A DNA stretch of 38,494 nt from 'Fragaria x ananassa' phyllody phytoplasma (GCF_018274325.1 NZ_JAGVRH010000006.1:1-38494), one strand, 5' to 3'. Shown: positions 16,295 through 24,850, numbered from the stretch's first letter. Made by a program: numbers and translations. Notes: generated by a model from the letters alone, not told the origin.

Positions 16295-16911
16295 TTAAAA
16301 AAAATTAATTTTTTTAAAAAACATTGGGTTGTTATTTTGATTATTATCGTTTTAGGAATAATATTTATTATAGGTTTTTTTGAAGGTATCAACGAAGCAA
16401 AACAAGAACAAAAATCATTATCAAATCATCACGAAGAATTAGAAGATAATAAAGAAAACCAAACCAATCATCAAGAACAAAACGCGACACACAAATACCA
16501 AAATCTAAAATCAAAATAACTAAAGCAAAATATGATAAAATTGCATCTTATATCTTATCTGAAAACGAACATTAAATTTTACCATTCAATAATCTTACAC
16601 CAGAAAAAACAACTGTAATTGAAGAAGCAAGAGCTTCGCAAAAACAAACATTAAGTTTTAGAAAAAGAAAATTAGAAAGTATAAACCAATATCAACAAGA
16701 ATGCGATTATTATAATAAACAAATAAGTGAACTTAATCCCCAAGATGGATTTGATGAAATCAAAATTAAAACATTAAATGGTATGTTGTCAGATACCATC
16801 AAACTAAGAGATTCATTACAACGCAATTATGATAAATCTTTATTAAAAGACAATCAATACACCCTATCCTCCCTCAACTCCCTCTACGAAATAACCTCAG
16901 CCGAAGAATAA
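16295..16911 (+). pseudogene. Membrane-anchored coiled-coil protein with lost start, frameshift and stop
   Basis: An open frame beginning after a GGAAAGG ribosome site (16286-16292) reads KKINFFKKHWVVILIIIVLG, a single N-terminal helix, then an acidic Gln/Asn-rich segment. At about 16490 the frame shifts. The second frame (PKSKIKITKAKYDKIASYIL) meets a TAA at about 16573 and then gives a long helical, coiled-coil-like part (RKRKLESINQYQQECDYYNK) that ends SLNSLYEITSAEE at 16911. The position expected for ATG reads TTA or ATT. The last third uses many C-ending codons, unlike the uvrD relic. Function unknown. Confidence 0.6.
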
Positions 16912-16932
16912 AAACAAAAGGAGATTTGATTT

Positions 16933-17421
16933 ATGGTTCAATTAAACAACCAATTTAAAATAATTCATCTTTGTTTAATTACTTTTCTAGAATTATTATT
17001 TATTTTTAATAATCATCAAGTAATGGCGATGGGTAATAAACATAGTAATAATAATGAAATTTCAAATGATGAAGAATATTCTTTGTATATACAAACAGAA
17101 TTGGCAATACAAAATGAATTAACAAATTTCAAACTTGATAATGAAAAAAAACAAGAACTTTTATATAAACACAGTTGTATTGCAAAAGAAATAAAAAAAT
17201 ATAACAAAAGGAAAAATAATAACCAATTACCAATTGATCGCCAAGATCAACCAGAAAGTTCTCAACAGAATATAAATCTATCAACAGAGGATGATAGTTG
17301 TTTATCTGATGAAATTCAATATATAAATTTACCAAAATATGATTCTAATAAAAATGCTTTTGATTGTCCAGAAAGTTCTAAAAAAGATTTGAAAAATAAA
17401 GGAGATTTAATTAATGTTTAA
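16933..17421 (+). CDS. Putative secreted protein with SVM-type signal peptide (candidate effector)
   Basis: 162 residues. The N-terminus (FKIIHLCLITFLELLFIF, then NNHQVMA) is a phytoplasma SVM signal peptide with likely cleavage after Ala32, leaving about 130 mature residues. The mature part is acidic and helical in its first half (ELAIQNELTNFKLDNEKKQE) and Ser/Gln/Asn-rich later, with no membrane segment. Phytoplasma effectors such as TENGU, SAP11 and SAP54 use this type of leader, but the mature sequence matches none that I know. AAAAGGAG lies nine bases before the ATG. Position 20 in the hydrophobic core is Glu, where the neighbouring paralogous leader has Gly; this may weaken export. Confidence 0.8.
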   Translation: MVQLNNQFKIIHLCLITFLELLFIFNNHQVMAMGNKHSNNNEISNDEEYSLYIQTELAIQNELTNFKLDNEKKQELLYKHSCIAKEIKKYNKRKNNNQLPIDRQDQPESSQQNINLSTEDDSCLSDEIQYINLPKYDSNKNAFDCPESSKKDLKNKGDLINV

Positions 17422-17743
17422 ATCAAAAAAAAAAAAAATTAAAACAATTTATCTTTGTTTAATTGCTTTTATAGGATTATTATTTATTTGTAACAACCAT
17501 CAAGTAATGGCGATGCAAAACTCCCAAGCAAAAAAATTTGGTAAAACAAACAATAATTTACAAATAATTTATAATATTAATATTTCTCAAAATAATTCCT
17601 TCAAAAATAGTTGTTATATTAAAGATAAAAACTTATCATTAGAAGATATGTCAAATAATATAAATATATTAAATTCAATTAAAAAAATTTTAAAAAAAGA
17701 TAAAGAAAATTGGTCCAAATTAAAAAAAAGTAATTCTATATAA
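17414..17743 (+). CDS. Putative secreted protein with SVM-type signal peptide (candidate effector)
   Basis: 109 residues. The leader (KKKKIKTIYLCLIAFIGLLF, then ICNNHQVMA) is nearly the same as that of the gene before it, with a cleaner hydrophobic core, and predicted cleavage after Ala33 leaves 76 residues. The mature part is Asn/Lys-rich with helical tendency at the end (NNINILNSIKKILKKDKENW) and shares no clear similarity with its neighbour. The ATG overlaps the upstream stop by eight bases, and GGAG precedes it, so the pair is co-translated. A conserved leader joined to diverged mature sequence is the pattern that gave SVM (sequence-variable mosaic) proteins their name. Confidence 0.8.
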   Translation: MFKSKKKKIKTIYLCLIAFIGLLFICNNHQVMAMQNSQAKKFGKTNNNLQIIYNINISQNNSFKNSCYIKDKNLSLEDMSNNINILNSIKKILKKDKENWSKLKKSNSI

Positions 17744-17861
17744 AATTAATAATAATTTTATTTAAAAGCTCTCCCCAGGGTATTTTTCTTTTGCCCAAAA
17801 CCACCGCAATAACAATCCGCTAGGCCATAAACTCACTCAATACCAAGGAGGAAAATTAAAC

Positions 17862-18400
17862 ATGAATCAAACAAAACCCCTAAAAAAGTTCTTTTATTAA
17901 CTATTTCTTTATTAATCTTTATATTATCCCATAATCCCATCTACGCTCACAGCTATTTTCAAAAACAAACAAAATCTAAAATAAAACTAACAGACTATGA
18001 AACCCTCCAACAAGAATGGTTAAACACCCAACCTAAATTAAAAAGATACGACATTAACGTCCTAGATAAAAAAGATATCCCTAACATCTTAAAATATTTC
18101 GATATCCAAACTTCCACCTATGGCCTTGAAGAACCATTATACAATCCTTATAATAAACAATTTTTTTATCCTAAATTCAAAAACCCTCCTCAGGGCCTTT
18201 TAGGAGTATACTTTAAAAAAAATAGAACTAATCATTTTAATATCAAATACCCTTGTGATGAAGATTACGAATATACTCTCGAAAACCTTTTAAAATACGA
18301 AATCGCCATCGAAGAAGCCTTTATCTTTTGGGATGCCAAACAAAAACCTAACGAAGATAACCCTAATATACAATTAATAGTCTTTAATATCTTTTTTTAG
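17862..18400 (+). pseudogene. Secreted protein of unknown function, -1 frameshift after the start
   Basis: ATG 17862 follows an AAGGAGG ribosome site. It opens MNQTKPLKK and then stops at codon 13. One extra A in the A6 run at about 17883 would restore KVLLLTISLLIFILSHNPIYA, a signal peptide with a Y-A-H-S cleavage region, and an uninterrupted domain of about 150 residues up to TAG 18398-18400. The domain is Tyr/Pro/Asn-rich (LEEPLYNPYNKQFFYPKFKN) and not recognised. It is clearly more C-rich at third positions (AAC, TAC, ATC, GCC, CTC) than the surrounding genes. The leader is not of the SVM type. Slippage in the A-run could in principle still give product. Confidence 0.6.
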
Positions 18401-18446
18401 AAAATATTTTTTTCATTAAAATTTTTCTCCCTTTGTTTATTGATAT

Positions 18447-18979
18447 TCAATATTTTAACACATAAACATTATCAATATTATCTTTATCTTTGCCAATGAT
18501 TAAAAAACAAATGTTTTTATAAATTGAATTTAATTTTTTATTATTATTTTCTAATTTTGAATAATATTCATTATCAAAATAACTTTTAAAATAATTAAAT
18601 TGAGTTAATTCTTTTATCTTATCTTTGATAAATTTTATTTTTTCTTTATTATCTTTTAAATTATAATTAATTTTAGCAAATGTATAAAAATAAAAAAGGA
18701 GAATAAAATCATCTAATAATATCAGAATTAAAAAAATTATAACCAAATTCCTTTAATTCACGATTAATAAAAGCTATTTTTTGTTTTTTTAAGGTTTTTT
18801 AATCTATTATCTTACATTGATAAAACAAAACAATAAAGATATAAATTAGTAAAATGAGGAATACAACCTAAACGAAAATTAGTAATTTTAAAAAAAATAA
18901 ATTATTTTGATAAGGAATTTTTAATTTTTTCTTTTTCAAAATTACTTAAACTTTTATTATTATTAATTGAATTAAACAT
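18447..18979 (-). pseudogene. Decayed gene, family not recognised
   Basis: Minus-strand pieces in three frames join into one protein. The first reads MFNSINNNKSLSNFEKEKIK, a stop, then FRLGCIPHFTNLYLYCFVLS. The second reads KKQKIAFINRELKEFGYNFF. After a shift near 18720 the third continues KINYNLKDNKEKIKFIKDKI to the stop at 18447. The last piece alone has a TTG start that closely follows a TAA, so it is not an independent gene. The pieces look like coding sequence (good amphipathic pattern, no low-complexity runs), but no domain is apparent. Confidence 0.5.
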
Positions 18980-19087
18980 TTTTTGAGAATAAAAAAAATA
19001 ATTTAACATCTTTTTTTATTTATTGTAAATTCATTTAAAAATAACATAATTATTTTTTCTTTATAATTTTATATATAAAATAATAAG

Positions 19088-19243
19088 CTTAGTCACTTCA
19101 TTTATCCGTCTTATCAATCCTAACTCACAATATAACATTAAACCCAAAATCTCACATAAAAAAATCCTTTTTTTACATTCGATTTTGGTGTACTTAATGT
19201 TTTTATATATTGTGAGGATTGACAAGCGGATGAAGCGACCAAG
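19088..19243. repeat. Large imperfect inverted repeat (about 60-bp arms)
   Basis: The left arm 19088-19151 and right arm 19181-19243 are inverse copies with a few indels; shared blocks include CTTCAT, CAATCCT, CACAATAT, ACATTAA and AAAATC. The loop is about 29 bases. Just outside, a partial third copy of the arm (TGAGGATTAAACAAGCG) occurs at 19273-19289. No gene crosses it. It resembles a small non-autonomous mobile element or a cruciform site rather than a terminator. Confidence 0.6.
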
Positions 19244-19331
19244 CTCTCTTAAAAAAGACACTTTTAATTATATGAGGATTAAACAAGCGAAATCCACAAA
19301 CACAGGTCTAAAAAAGAATGAAGAGGGAGAC

Positions 19332-19369
19332 GAAGGGAAATAATACATTACTTAATATATCTTCCCTTC
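19332..19369. terminator. Hairpin between the inverted repeat and the 19398 gene
   Basis: GAAGGGAA (19332-19339) pairs with TTCCCTTC (19362-19369) across a 22-base AT-rich loop. It lies just downstream of the minus-strand gene ending at 19398 and could end that transcript, but a T-run is weak. Confidence 0.4.
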
Positions 19370-19397
19370 TTGCTGAGTATCAACTTGATTAATTATA

Positions 19398-19848
19398 TTA
19401 AATTGTAAATCCTGCATCTTTTAAATCTTTAACAGTTGCTCCCAAGCTTTTATAATAATTAATATTTACTCCATTAATTTTATACCCAATAATACTATTA
19501 TCTTTTTTTCTTTGTTTAATTTTTTGTTTTTCTTTATCGCGCAAATAAATAAGAAATATTACCTTCATAATCTTTGTTTTGATAAATCTCAACTTTTAAA
19601 CGTTCATTTTCATTTTTTAAATCCCTATTTTCTTTTTCTAAATTTTCATTTTTTTTATGCAATGAAACATTAAGTTCTCTTGCTTTTTGTTTAATATCTA
19701 TATTTTGTAATTTACGTCTTTCCTCAGTTTCTAAATGATAACGATAAGCAGCTGAAGCAATTAACAAAAAACAAAAAATTAAAACACTAGTAATAATGAT
19801 AAAAGGGATAATTGTATAATGTTTATTACCAATTTTAAAAATTGACAT
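19398..19848 (-). pseudogene. Membrane-anchored coiled-coil protein with a frameshift
   Basis: From ATG 19848 the frame gives a single N-terminal helix (FIIITSVLIFCFLLIASAA) and then a charged coiled coil (KKNENLEKENRDLKNENERL) that stops at 19534. The overlapping frame continues with LRDKEKQKIKQRKKDNSIIG and ends YKSLGATVKDLKDAGFTI at 19398. A single +1 shift between 19548 and 19592 joins them to a protein of about 150 residues. The TM-plus-coiled-coil layout is common among PMU hypothetical proteins. Function unknown. Confidence 0.6.
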
Positions 19849-20535
19849 TTTTCAAAACTCTTATACTTTTTTTCATTATTAAAAATAATTAAAGTATTAT
19901 TTTTATCATCTTTAAATACCAATAAATAAATAAAATTCATTGCAAATGATAAAACAAAACTTAATATTATTATAACATTTTTCAATAATAATAAACATAT
20001 TTTAAGAATAATTAAAAGAACATCTAATATTCTTAAAAGAATTTTAAATAATAAATCACCTATTTTAGAAAAATCTCCTAAAATAAATATTTGAATTTCT
20101 TTCATAAAATAAATAACAATACCACCAATAGTGGCACTAAAAATTAATTTTGCTATTTTTTTTAATTTTTCCCAAAAACTATCATCAGGATTTAATTTTT
20201 TGTAACTAAAAACTTCAGTAAAAAATATTTAAACAAAATCCTTAATTTTTGAAAAAATTTCTAAAATATCAATTAAAAAATTAAACAAAGAAGAAAATAG
20301 TTTTAAAGGATAAATTAAAATAGTTAGTTGTTCCCATATAAAAAAAAATATCACTTTAATAAAATTAAAAATATTAATAAAATTTTTATTCCAACCAACC
20401 TCATAATTAAATAAAAAAGATGGTTTAGTTAAAAAAATATTATAAAATAAATCATATAATAAATAATAAAAATCTTTTAAAACATTAAAAGTAAATAAAT
20501 ATTTCAGAAAATCAAAATTTAAAAAACATTTTCAT
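19779..20535 (-). pseudogene. Multi-pass membrane protein broken by an in-frame stop
   Basis: One minus-strand frame runs from about 20525 to 19779 with a single TAA at 20229-20231; the codons before and after it are in the same phase. It has many hydrophobic segments, for example VIFFFIWEQLTILIYPLKLF, LFNFLIDILEIF, ATIGGIVIYF and VLLIILKICLLLLKNVIIIL. The likely ATG (20535 or 20529) is one base out of phase, so there is also a small deletion near the start. Restored, it would be about 240 residues. The repeated 'hydrophobic helix plus amphipathic linker' design is like polytopic mobile-element membrane proteins, but I cannot assign a family. Confidence 0.55.
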
Positions 20536-20987
20536 TATCTTCTATATTTTCTACTATTAAAGGATTTTTTAAATTAGATAATTTTTTTTTTAATTCTAAA
20601 TTTTCTTTTAATAATTTATCTAAATCATTTGATTCATCTTTTTTATTTTCTTTATCGTGCTCTTTTTCATCAAAAATACCTTCGGAAAAATTAAGACCAC
20701 CATGTTCTCCAAATTCTTTAATCATTCTTTGAACACGTTCTTTATATATTCCTAAATAATTACCCATATGAAATACTATTTAATGCTCCAAATTCTTTAA
20801 CAGTAATCGAACCATTTTTAATATAATAATTAACTACATCTCTCAACTCATCACTAAATTCATATTTATTTCTTAACTCTTTAAGATATAAATAAAACCA
20901 ATAAACAAAAATACCAAAAAAAACAGAAATTAAAGAAATAAATATTTTATACTCAAAAATATTAATAATTATTTGTTCCAAATTCAA
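20519..20987 (-). pseudogene. Membrane-anchored protein with possible HTH, frameshifted
   Basis: From ATG 20987 the first frame gives a helix (IFISLISVFFGIFVYWFYLY) and then NGSITVKEFGALNSISYG, where it stops. The next frame starts within eight bases and continues NYLGIYKERVQRMIKEFG, then a Glu/Lys-rich coiled-coil tail ending at 20519. The second frame has no ribosome site and its first residues complete the helix-turn-helix-like run of the first, so one gene with a 1-base lesion near 20765 is more likely than two genes. Restored length is about 155 residues. Function unknown. Confidence 0.5.
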
Positions 20988-21012
20988 TTTAATTATTCCT
21001 TTCTAAATTAAA

Positions 21013-21361
21013 TTAAAAAGGCGAACCATCATTAAAATCTGATTTACCTTTTTTAACAGTTTCTGGTATTTCTATATTATCAGCAAAAACAACATAATAA
21101 CGAATATCTTTGCCATCCTTATTATATTTAGTTTCTCTTAAATTACCTTTAATGGTTGCAAAATATCCTTTTTTAATTAATTTTAGAATTATATTCAACA
21201 AAAGCAGTGATATAATGCCAATCAGTCAAATATTCATATTTATCATTAATTTTAACTGTTCTTTTAGTAGATAATGAAAAATTAATGACAAAAACTTGAT
21301 TTTTGATTATTTTAATTTGTAGGTTTTGCCCAATATAACCACTTAAAATTACTATATTAAT
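21013..21361 (-). pseudogene. ssb: Single-stranded DNA-binding protein (PMU-type ssb), frameshifted, start codon changed
   Basis: The first frame reads ILSGYIGQNLQIKIIKNQVF, then FSLSTKRTVKINDKYEYLTD and WHYITAFVEY. After a one-base shift near 21185 the second frame gives KKGYFATIKGNLRETKYNKD and ends DFNDGSPF, the acidic tip that SSB uses to bind partner proteins. The order matches an OB-fold SSB of about 116 residues. The codon at the expected start (21361-21359) is ATT, behind AAAGGA. PMUs carry extra ssb copies; the chromosomal copy is expected elsewhere. Confidence 0.85.
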
Positions 21362-21632
21362 TTTTTTAAATTCCTTTTATTTTTATTTTCTTTAATAAAA
21401 TCATCAATAATTCTTTCGATATCTTTTTTATATAAATAATTAGTTCTGTTATAATCAATCAAAGAGTCTTTTAATTCCAAAATAAAATCACTTTTTTCAT
21501 CATTTGATATTATTTTTATTTCTTTATTTTCGATTTCATTTCTTTGAAAAAAATTAATATATAAAAAAACACCAACAATTATATGTTATTTTTTATGTTT
21601 TTAAATCTTACCCTTTTTCCAATTTCTTTCAT
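21362..21632 (-). pseudogene. Small membrane protein upstream of ssb, frameshifted
   Basis: ATG 21632 behind GGTGAT opens MKEIGKRVRFKNIKNNI and stops. One base later the other frame gives a helix (IIVGVFLYINFF) and a charged tail (KSDFILELKDSLIDYNRTNY ... KKDIERIIDDFIKENKNK) that runs in phase into the ssb frame. Restored, it is a single-pass protein of about 85 residues. First gene of the minus-strand PMU cluster that includes ssb and the membrane proteins down to 18447. Confidence 0.5.
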
Positions 21633-21700
21633 TTATCACCCTATTAATAATATTTTTTTCAAAAACGCACCACATATTTTCGTTTTTTAACGTTTATTGA

Positions 21701-21728
21701 TTGCTTTTATTTTTATATTTGTTATAAT
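21701..21728 (+). promoter_or_regulatory. Promoter of the cation ATPase gene
   Basis: TTGCTT at 21701-21706, a 16-bp spacer and TATAAT at 21723-21728. Confidence 0.65.
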
Positions 21729-21731
21729 TTA

Positions 21732-21768
21732 ATCAGGCTTAAAGAATAAATTAAAAAAATAGCCTGAT
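21732..21768 (+). promoter_or_regulatory. Inverted repeat at the ATPase transcription start
   Basis: ATCAGGCT and AGCCTGAT form a perfect 8-bp stem with a 21-base AT loop, beginning four bases after the -10 box. It is either an operator or a 5'-end hairpin on the mRNA; no T-run follows. Confidence 0.5.
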
Positions 21769-21861
21769 GATTTTAATTATGATTTATTAAATAAAAGTGT
21801 TTATTAATAATAAATATTTACAAAAGCAACAAAGTGTTGTCAAAGGAAGAAAAAACTTTAT

Positions 21862-24618
21862 ATGAATAAAAAAGAAGAACTTTTGCACATAAGTAGTCTT
21901 AATAAAGATGATGTTTTAAAATATTTAAAAACAAATGTTCATGGGCTTACCAATGAACAAACTATTCAAAGACAACAAATATATGGCAAAAATATTATTA
22001 AACAAAATCAATCTTTTCACTTTTGGAAACAATTCATCAAACAATTTACATCTGTAATGGCGATTTTATTATGGATTGCTGCTTTTTTTTCTTTTTGTCT
22101 TGGTCATGAGCATTACAGGATAGGTGTGGCTATTGTTTTAGTAATTGTGATTAATGGTTTATTTTCTTTTTCACAAGAATATAAAGCTGATAAAGTATTA
22201 TCTTCTTTAGGTAAAATGATTCCTAAAAAAGTACAAGTTTATAGAGAACAAAAAAATGAAATGATCGATGTAACTGAATTAACTATTGGAGATGTGATCT
22301 TTTTAGAAACCGGAACTCAAGTACCAGTGGATGCTCGTATTATTCAAGCTAATAGTTTTTTTGTTGATAATTCTATGTTATCAGGGGAAACCATTCCTTT
22401 AAACCGTAATGAATCCCCTAATAATCGCCATGATTATTCTATTGCTGAAATTCCTAATTTAGTTTACGCCGGCACAACAGTTACTCAAGGAAGTTGTTTG
22501 GCTGTAGTTTATGCTATTGGTAACGATACTCAAATTGGAGAAGTTTCTAGTTTGTCTCAAACTATTGATAAAGGACGCAGTATTTTAGATCAAGAAATGC
22601 AACATATTATGAAAAAAGTGAGCATCATCGCTACTTGTGCTGCCTCAATTGCTTTTACTATTTCCTTTTTTAAAGGAGCAGATGTTTTTTCAAAAGCTAA
22701 TTTTAAATACGCAGTCATTGCTGCTGTAGGAATGTTAGTTGCTAATATTCCTGAAGGTTTATTACCAACAGTTAATTTGACTTTGGCAATTGGTTCTCAA
22801 AGAATGGCTAAGCAAAATGCTTTAATTAAAAAAATTACTTCTTTAGAAACCTTAAGTTCGACTACTGTTATTTGTACTGATAAAACAGGTACTTTAACAC
22901 AAAATCAATTAACAGTTAGAAAAATTTTAACTCCAGATATTTTAATCAAATTTGCTGGTTCTGGTTATAATGATCAAGAACGATATCAACCTTCTTCCGA
23001 TCAAATGTTTGCTCAAAAAGGAATTGAAAAATTTTTAGTAGCCTCTATTTTATGTTCTGAAGCTAAATTGATTTCTTTAGACAAAAAACCTAATCAATTC
23101 AATTTAATTGGTAATCCAACTGAAGGAGCTTTATTAATTGCTGCTAAAAAATATGGTTATAATTTAGAAAGCGTCCAAAAAAGTGTTAATATTTTAAAAT
23201 TAAATCCTTTTACCTCAGAACGTAAAAAAATGAGTATTTTAGTTAAAAATAATCATGAAAAAGTGTATGACCTTAATTCAGAATATTTATTCATTAAAGG
23301 TGCTCCTAATACTATTTTAGAACAATGTCAAATGCAATATAAAAATCAGAAAGTCAATCCTTTTACTCAAGAAGAGAAAGTCTCTTTTTTAAAACATAAC
23401 GATAATTTTGCCAGTCAAGGTTACCGCGTGTTAGCGCTTGCATATAAAAAAATTGAGCAAAATCAACCCTTAGAAGAAGATATGGTTTTCTTAGGTTTTG
23501 CTGTTAATTATGATCCACCAAGAGAAGAAGTTAAAGAAGCTGTTTATAACTTGACTCAATCAGGACTTAAAATTACTATTATTACAGGAGATTATGGTTT
23601 AACTGCAGCTGCTATAGGTAAGCAAATAGGAATTATTAAAGATGATTTTATTGGCTTAGATGGTGTAGAAGTTGAAAAAATGACTATGGAACAATTACAA
23701 AAAACTTTAAAAAGTAATAAACCAGTAATCTTTTCACGTACTACTCCAAAACATAAATTAAAAATAGTTCAAGCTTATCGTAATAATGGTGAAATCGTAG
23801 GTGTTACTGGTGATGGTGTGAATGATATTTTAGCCCTTAAAGCAGCTCATATTGGTATTGCTATGGGTAAATCAGGAACTGATGTGGCTCGTAATGCTGC
23901 TGATATGATTTTGTTAGATGATAACTTTGCTACTATTTCCAAAGCTGTCTTAGAAGGTCGCTGTATTTATGAAAATATTAAAAAATTTATTACTTATGTT
24001 TTTGCTTCTAATATTCCTCAAATCTTCCCTTTCCTGGCAATGGCTTTTTTAGGGATTACAGAATCTTATTTATATGTTTTACATATTTTAGCTATTGATC
24101 TTTTAACTGACTTAATTCCTGCGATTGCTTTAGGAGCTGAAAAAACTGATTCTAGTTTATTAATTCAAAAACCTCGTAGCAAACATGATCATTTAATGGA
24201 TGATAAAGTATTAAAAAGAAGTTATGGCTTTTTAGGTATAGTCGAAGGTATTGTTTCTTTATCATTATTTTTAATTTTTCACAAAATACTTAACCAAAGT
24301 TTCATATTATCCTCTACTATGGCTTTTGGAGCTGTTATTTTTGCACAAGTAGGTAATGCTTTTGCGTGTCGTTCCAATAAATTTTATTTTTGGCAAACAT
24401 TAAAAAAACCAAATAAAATATTATATTACGGTATTTTAATAGAAATATTATTCTTTATCTTAATTACACAAATTCAATTTTTAAGTAATATTTTTCACAC
24501 CGAAACACTTGCTTTAAAGGATTATTTGTGGTTTATCTTATGTCCTATTATCCTTTTATTATTTGATACTATTTGGAAAAAAGTTTTTGTTTTTAATAAA
24601 AAGAATCCTCAATTATAA
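21862..24618 (+). CDS. P2-type cation-transporting ATPase
   Basis: 918 residues. The order is actuator domain (SGET at 174-177), PEGLLPTV in the fourth membrane helix (297-304), phosphorylation site DKTGTLT with Asp340, nucleotide-site KGAP at 479-482, hinge TGDGVND at 649-655, and a C-terminal set of four to six helices. It pumps cations across the membrane at the cost of ATP. The blocks NIPEGLLPTV ... RMAKQNALIKK ... SLETLSSTTVICTDKTGTLT and AADMILLDDNFA look more like the Na+,K+/H+,K+-type (P2C) subgroup than the Ca2+ pumps of muscle type. The ion cannot be set from sequence; phytoplasma relatives are often labelled mgtA. Intact, with AAAGGAAG before the ATG and a terminator after. Confidence 0.93.
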   Translation: MNKKEELLHISSLNKDDVLKYLKTNVHGLTNEQTIQRQQIYGKNIIKQNQSFHFWKQFIKQFTSVMAILLWIAAFFSFCLGHEHYRIGVAIVLVIVINGLFSFSQEYKADKVLSSLGKMIPKKVQVYREQKNEMIDVTELTIGDVIFLETGTQVPVDARIIQANSFFVDNSMLSGETIPLNRNESPNNRHDYSIAEIPNLVYAGTTVTQGSCLAVVYAIGNDTQIGEVSSLSQTIDKGRSILDQEMQHIMKKVSIIATCAASIAFTISFFKGADVFSKANFKYAVIAAVGMLVANIPEGLLPTVNLTLAIGSQRMAKQNALIKKITSLETLSSTTVICTDKTGTLTQNQLTVRKILTPDILIKFAGSGYNDQERYQPSSDQMFAQKGIEKFLVASILCSEAKLISLDKKPNQFNLIGNPTEGALLIAAKKYGYNLESVQKSVNILKLNPFTSERKKMSILVKNNHEKVYDLNSEYLFIKGAPNTILEQCQMQYKNQKVNPFTQEEKVSFLKHNDNFASQGYRVLALAYKKIEQNQPLEEDMVFLGFAVNYDPPREEVKEAVYNLTQSGLKITIITGDYGLTAAAIGKQIGIIKDDFIGLDGVEVEKMTMEQLQKTLKSNKPVIFSRTTPKHKLKIVQAYRNNGEIVGVTGDGVNDILALKAAHIGIAMGKSGTDVARNAADMILLDDNFATISKAVLEGRCIYENIKKFITYVFASNIPQIFPFLAMAFLGITESYLYVLHILAIDLLTDLIPAIALGAEKTDSSLLIQKPRSKHDHLMDDKVLKRSYGFLGIVEGIVSLSLFLIFHKILNQSFILSSTMAFGAVIFAQVGNAFACRSNKFYFWQTLKKPNKILYYGILIEILFFILITQIQFLSNIFHTETLALKDYLWFILCPIILLLFDTIWKKVFVFNKKNPQL

Positions 24619-24674
24619 AAATTATTTTAATTTAAGAATTTCTTTTTAGTCACTGCATTAATATTTATATTTTC

Positions 24675-24713
24675 AAAGAGAATCTTCGGAATCTCTTTTT
24701 TATTTTTTTTCTT
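24675..24713 (+). terminator. Intrinsic terminator of the ATPase gene
   Basis: AAAGAGA pairs with TCTCTTT across ATCTTCGGA, followed by TTTTATTTTTTTT. Confidence 0.8.
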
Positions 24714-24778
24714 GTCTCTCCCCTCTTCATTTTTATCCTTGAGTCCTCTTTGGTTTTACTCCTCAAAATATTTTTATA

Positions 24779-24787
24779 TGTTATAAT
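24779..24787 (+). promoter_or_regulatory. Extended -10 promoter for the signal peptidase gene
   Basis: TGT directly before a perfect TATAAT. No clear -35 box lies 17 bases upstream, which is usual for extended -10 promoters. Confidence 0.5.
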
Positions 24788-24850
24788 TAAATTGTATTAT
24801 ATATTATAAAATCCCATAAATAATAGATTTAAAAAAATAGAAAGGTTTTT

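Noticed and set aside
17016-17335. Two minus-strand frames opposite the first SVM-leader gene
   Set aside because: Shadows of the secreted-protein gene; hydrophobic runs come from the complement of Asn/Lys-rich codons.
19061-19261. 66-codon minus-strand frame
   Set aside because: It lies entirely across the large inverted repeat, so its codons are dictated by the repeat.
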